A DNA stretch of 64,000 nucleotides. Source: Arthrobacter mangrovi. Its GTDB lineage: Bacteria > Actinomycetota > Actinomycetes > Actinomycetales > Micrococcaceae. The DNA lies in the NCBI RefSeq assembly GCF_026011795.1, contig NZ_BRVS01000001.1, forward strand, positions 1 to 64,000, read 5' to 3'. Below, in pieces: positions 63,658 through 64,000 of this stretch. The position numbers and the translations under genes are program-made. Every line of letters begins with the position of its first letter. Within the stretch, counting starts at the first letter, position 1. The notes below the pieces were generated by a model that saw only the letters and a program-made list of their open reading frames with translations, did no database searches and was not told where the DNA came from.

Positions 63658-64000
63658 GTGAGCCAAGCCCGCACCATCGACCAACTGCTTGCCCTGCTGC
63701 GCCCGGACTCCTCCCCCGCGCTCGTCTGGTACGGCCCGGACGGCGAACGCGTGGAACTCTCCGGCCGCGTGCTGGACAACTGGGTGGCGAAGACGGCGAA
63801 CCTGCTGGCCGAGGAACTGGACGCCGAACCGGGCGCGGTGGTCAGGCTGGCCATGGCACCGCACTGGCGGTCGGTCGTCTGGGCGCTGGCGAGCTGGCAG
63901 GTGGGCGCGACGGTGGATGTGGCCCCCGGAGGCAACGCCCGCGCGGAAGGCGCGGACGTCGTCGTCAGTTCCGATCCCGCGGCGCTGGGTGCGGGTCCCG
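63658..64000 (+). CDS. TIGR03089 family protein (5' part, runs off the right edge)
   Basis: The GTG at 63658 has AGGAG 5-6 nt upstream and opens a frame to the window edge, about 114 residues seen. SQARTIDQLLALLRPDSSPALVWYGPDGERVELSGRVLDNWVAKTANLL and RLAMAPHWRSVVWALASWQVGATVDV match the N-terminal part of TIGR03089, an actinobacterial family related to AMP-dependent ligases but lacking their full length. Divergent from whiB, as in related genomes. Confidence 0.85.
   Translation, partial: MSQARTIDQLLALLRPDSSPALVWYGPDGERVELSGRVLDNWVAKTANLLAEELDAEPGAVVRLAMAPHWRSVVWALASWQVGATVDVAPGGNARAEGADVVVSSDPAALGAGP

Overview
This window is a GC-rich actinobacterial chromosome segment. WhiB, RpfB, a TgpA-type transglutaminase, TIGR03089, DUF3499, DUF5719, a Trm112-like protein and a PMT-type mannosyltransferase, plus the order tatD-rpfB-rsmA-ispE, point to Actinobacteria. 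The protein set looks most like Micrococcaceae (an Arthrobacter-like genus); that placement is inference, since no rRNA or marker phylogeny is available here. I see no insertion sequence, integrase, phage gene, CRISPR array or rRNA. The only RNA gene found is one tRNA-Gln.

Layout. (1) 1-2131: the 5' part of a secreted Ala/Pro/Glu-rich surface protein (minus, runs off the left edge) and a plus-strand SRPBCC-like protein, followed by a strong convergent terminator. (2) 2296-4957 (minus): prs and glmU with overlapping ends, then tRNA-Gln(UUG). (3) 5086-8112: small single-gene units (an AHSA1/SRPBCC protein, a 50-residue membrane protein, a YegP/DUF1508 protein, an MBL-fold hydrolase, a YCII protein, a Rho_N-like protein). 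(4) 8240-17686 (minus): three consecutive, mutually paralogous giant LuxR/LAL-type ATPase regulators, with a 770-nt non-coding interval before the last one. (5) 17836-19343: a conserved small protein, a TetR regulator with a dyad operator, and a 48-residue membrane protein. (6) 19701-26282 (plus): a polyol or pentose cassette comprising an MDR dehydrogenase, a lipoprotein binding protein, a single-domain ATPase, a permease, an FGGY kinase and a DUF6448 protein. (7) 26291-29006: an F390-synthetase/PaaK-like adenylate-forming enzyme, then a divergent FMN-reductase/MarR pair sharing three copies of a TTGACATGTCAA-like site. (8) 29096-35548 (minus): ABC-F, ispE, rsmA, rpfB and tatD, a widely conserved actinobacterial neighbourhood. 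(9) 35676-40518 (plus): the MoxR-DUF58-TgpA operon. (10) 40559-49783: a sugar O-acetyltransferase, a GabD-like aldehyde dehydrogenase, rsmI, a class A PBP (all minus), then PMT and a FadD15-like acyl-CoA ligase (plus). (11) 49817-53941: a TIGR01906 membrane protein with a very long repeat-rich disordered N-terminus, a SpoIIM-like protein and a divergent RDD protein. (12) 54292-64000: ahcY, a Trm112-like protein, DUF3499, a divergent metallopeptidase, DUF5719, a giant GT2 glycosyltransferase, WhiB and the start of a TIGR03089 gene.

Functionally, most of the conserved material concerns nucleotide-sugar and PRPP supply (glmU, prs), isoprenoid synthesis (ispE), rRNA modification (rsmA, rsmI), resuscitation and wall growth (rpfB, class A PBP, WhiB, GT2, PMT) and methyl-cycle turnover (ahcY). 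The stretch from about 5 to 29 kb looks accessory: it separates glmU/prs from ABC-F/ispE and holds the LAL triplet, the polyol cassette and most of the regulators. The LAL triplet is the most unusual feature of the window.
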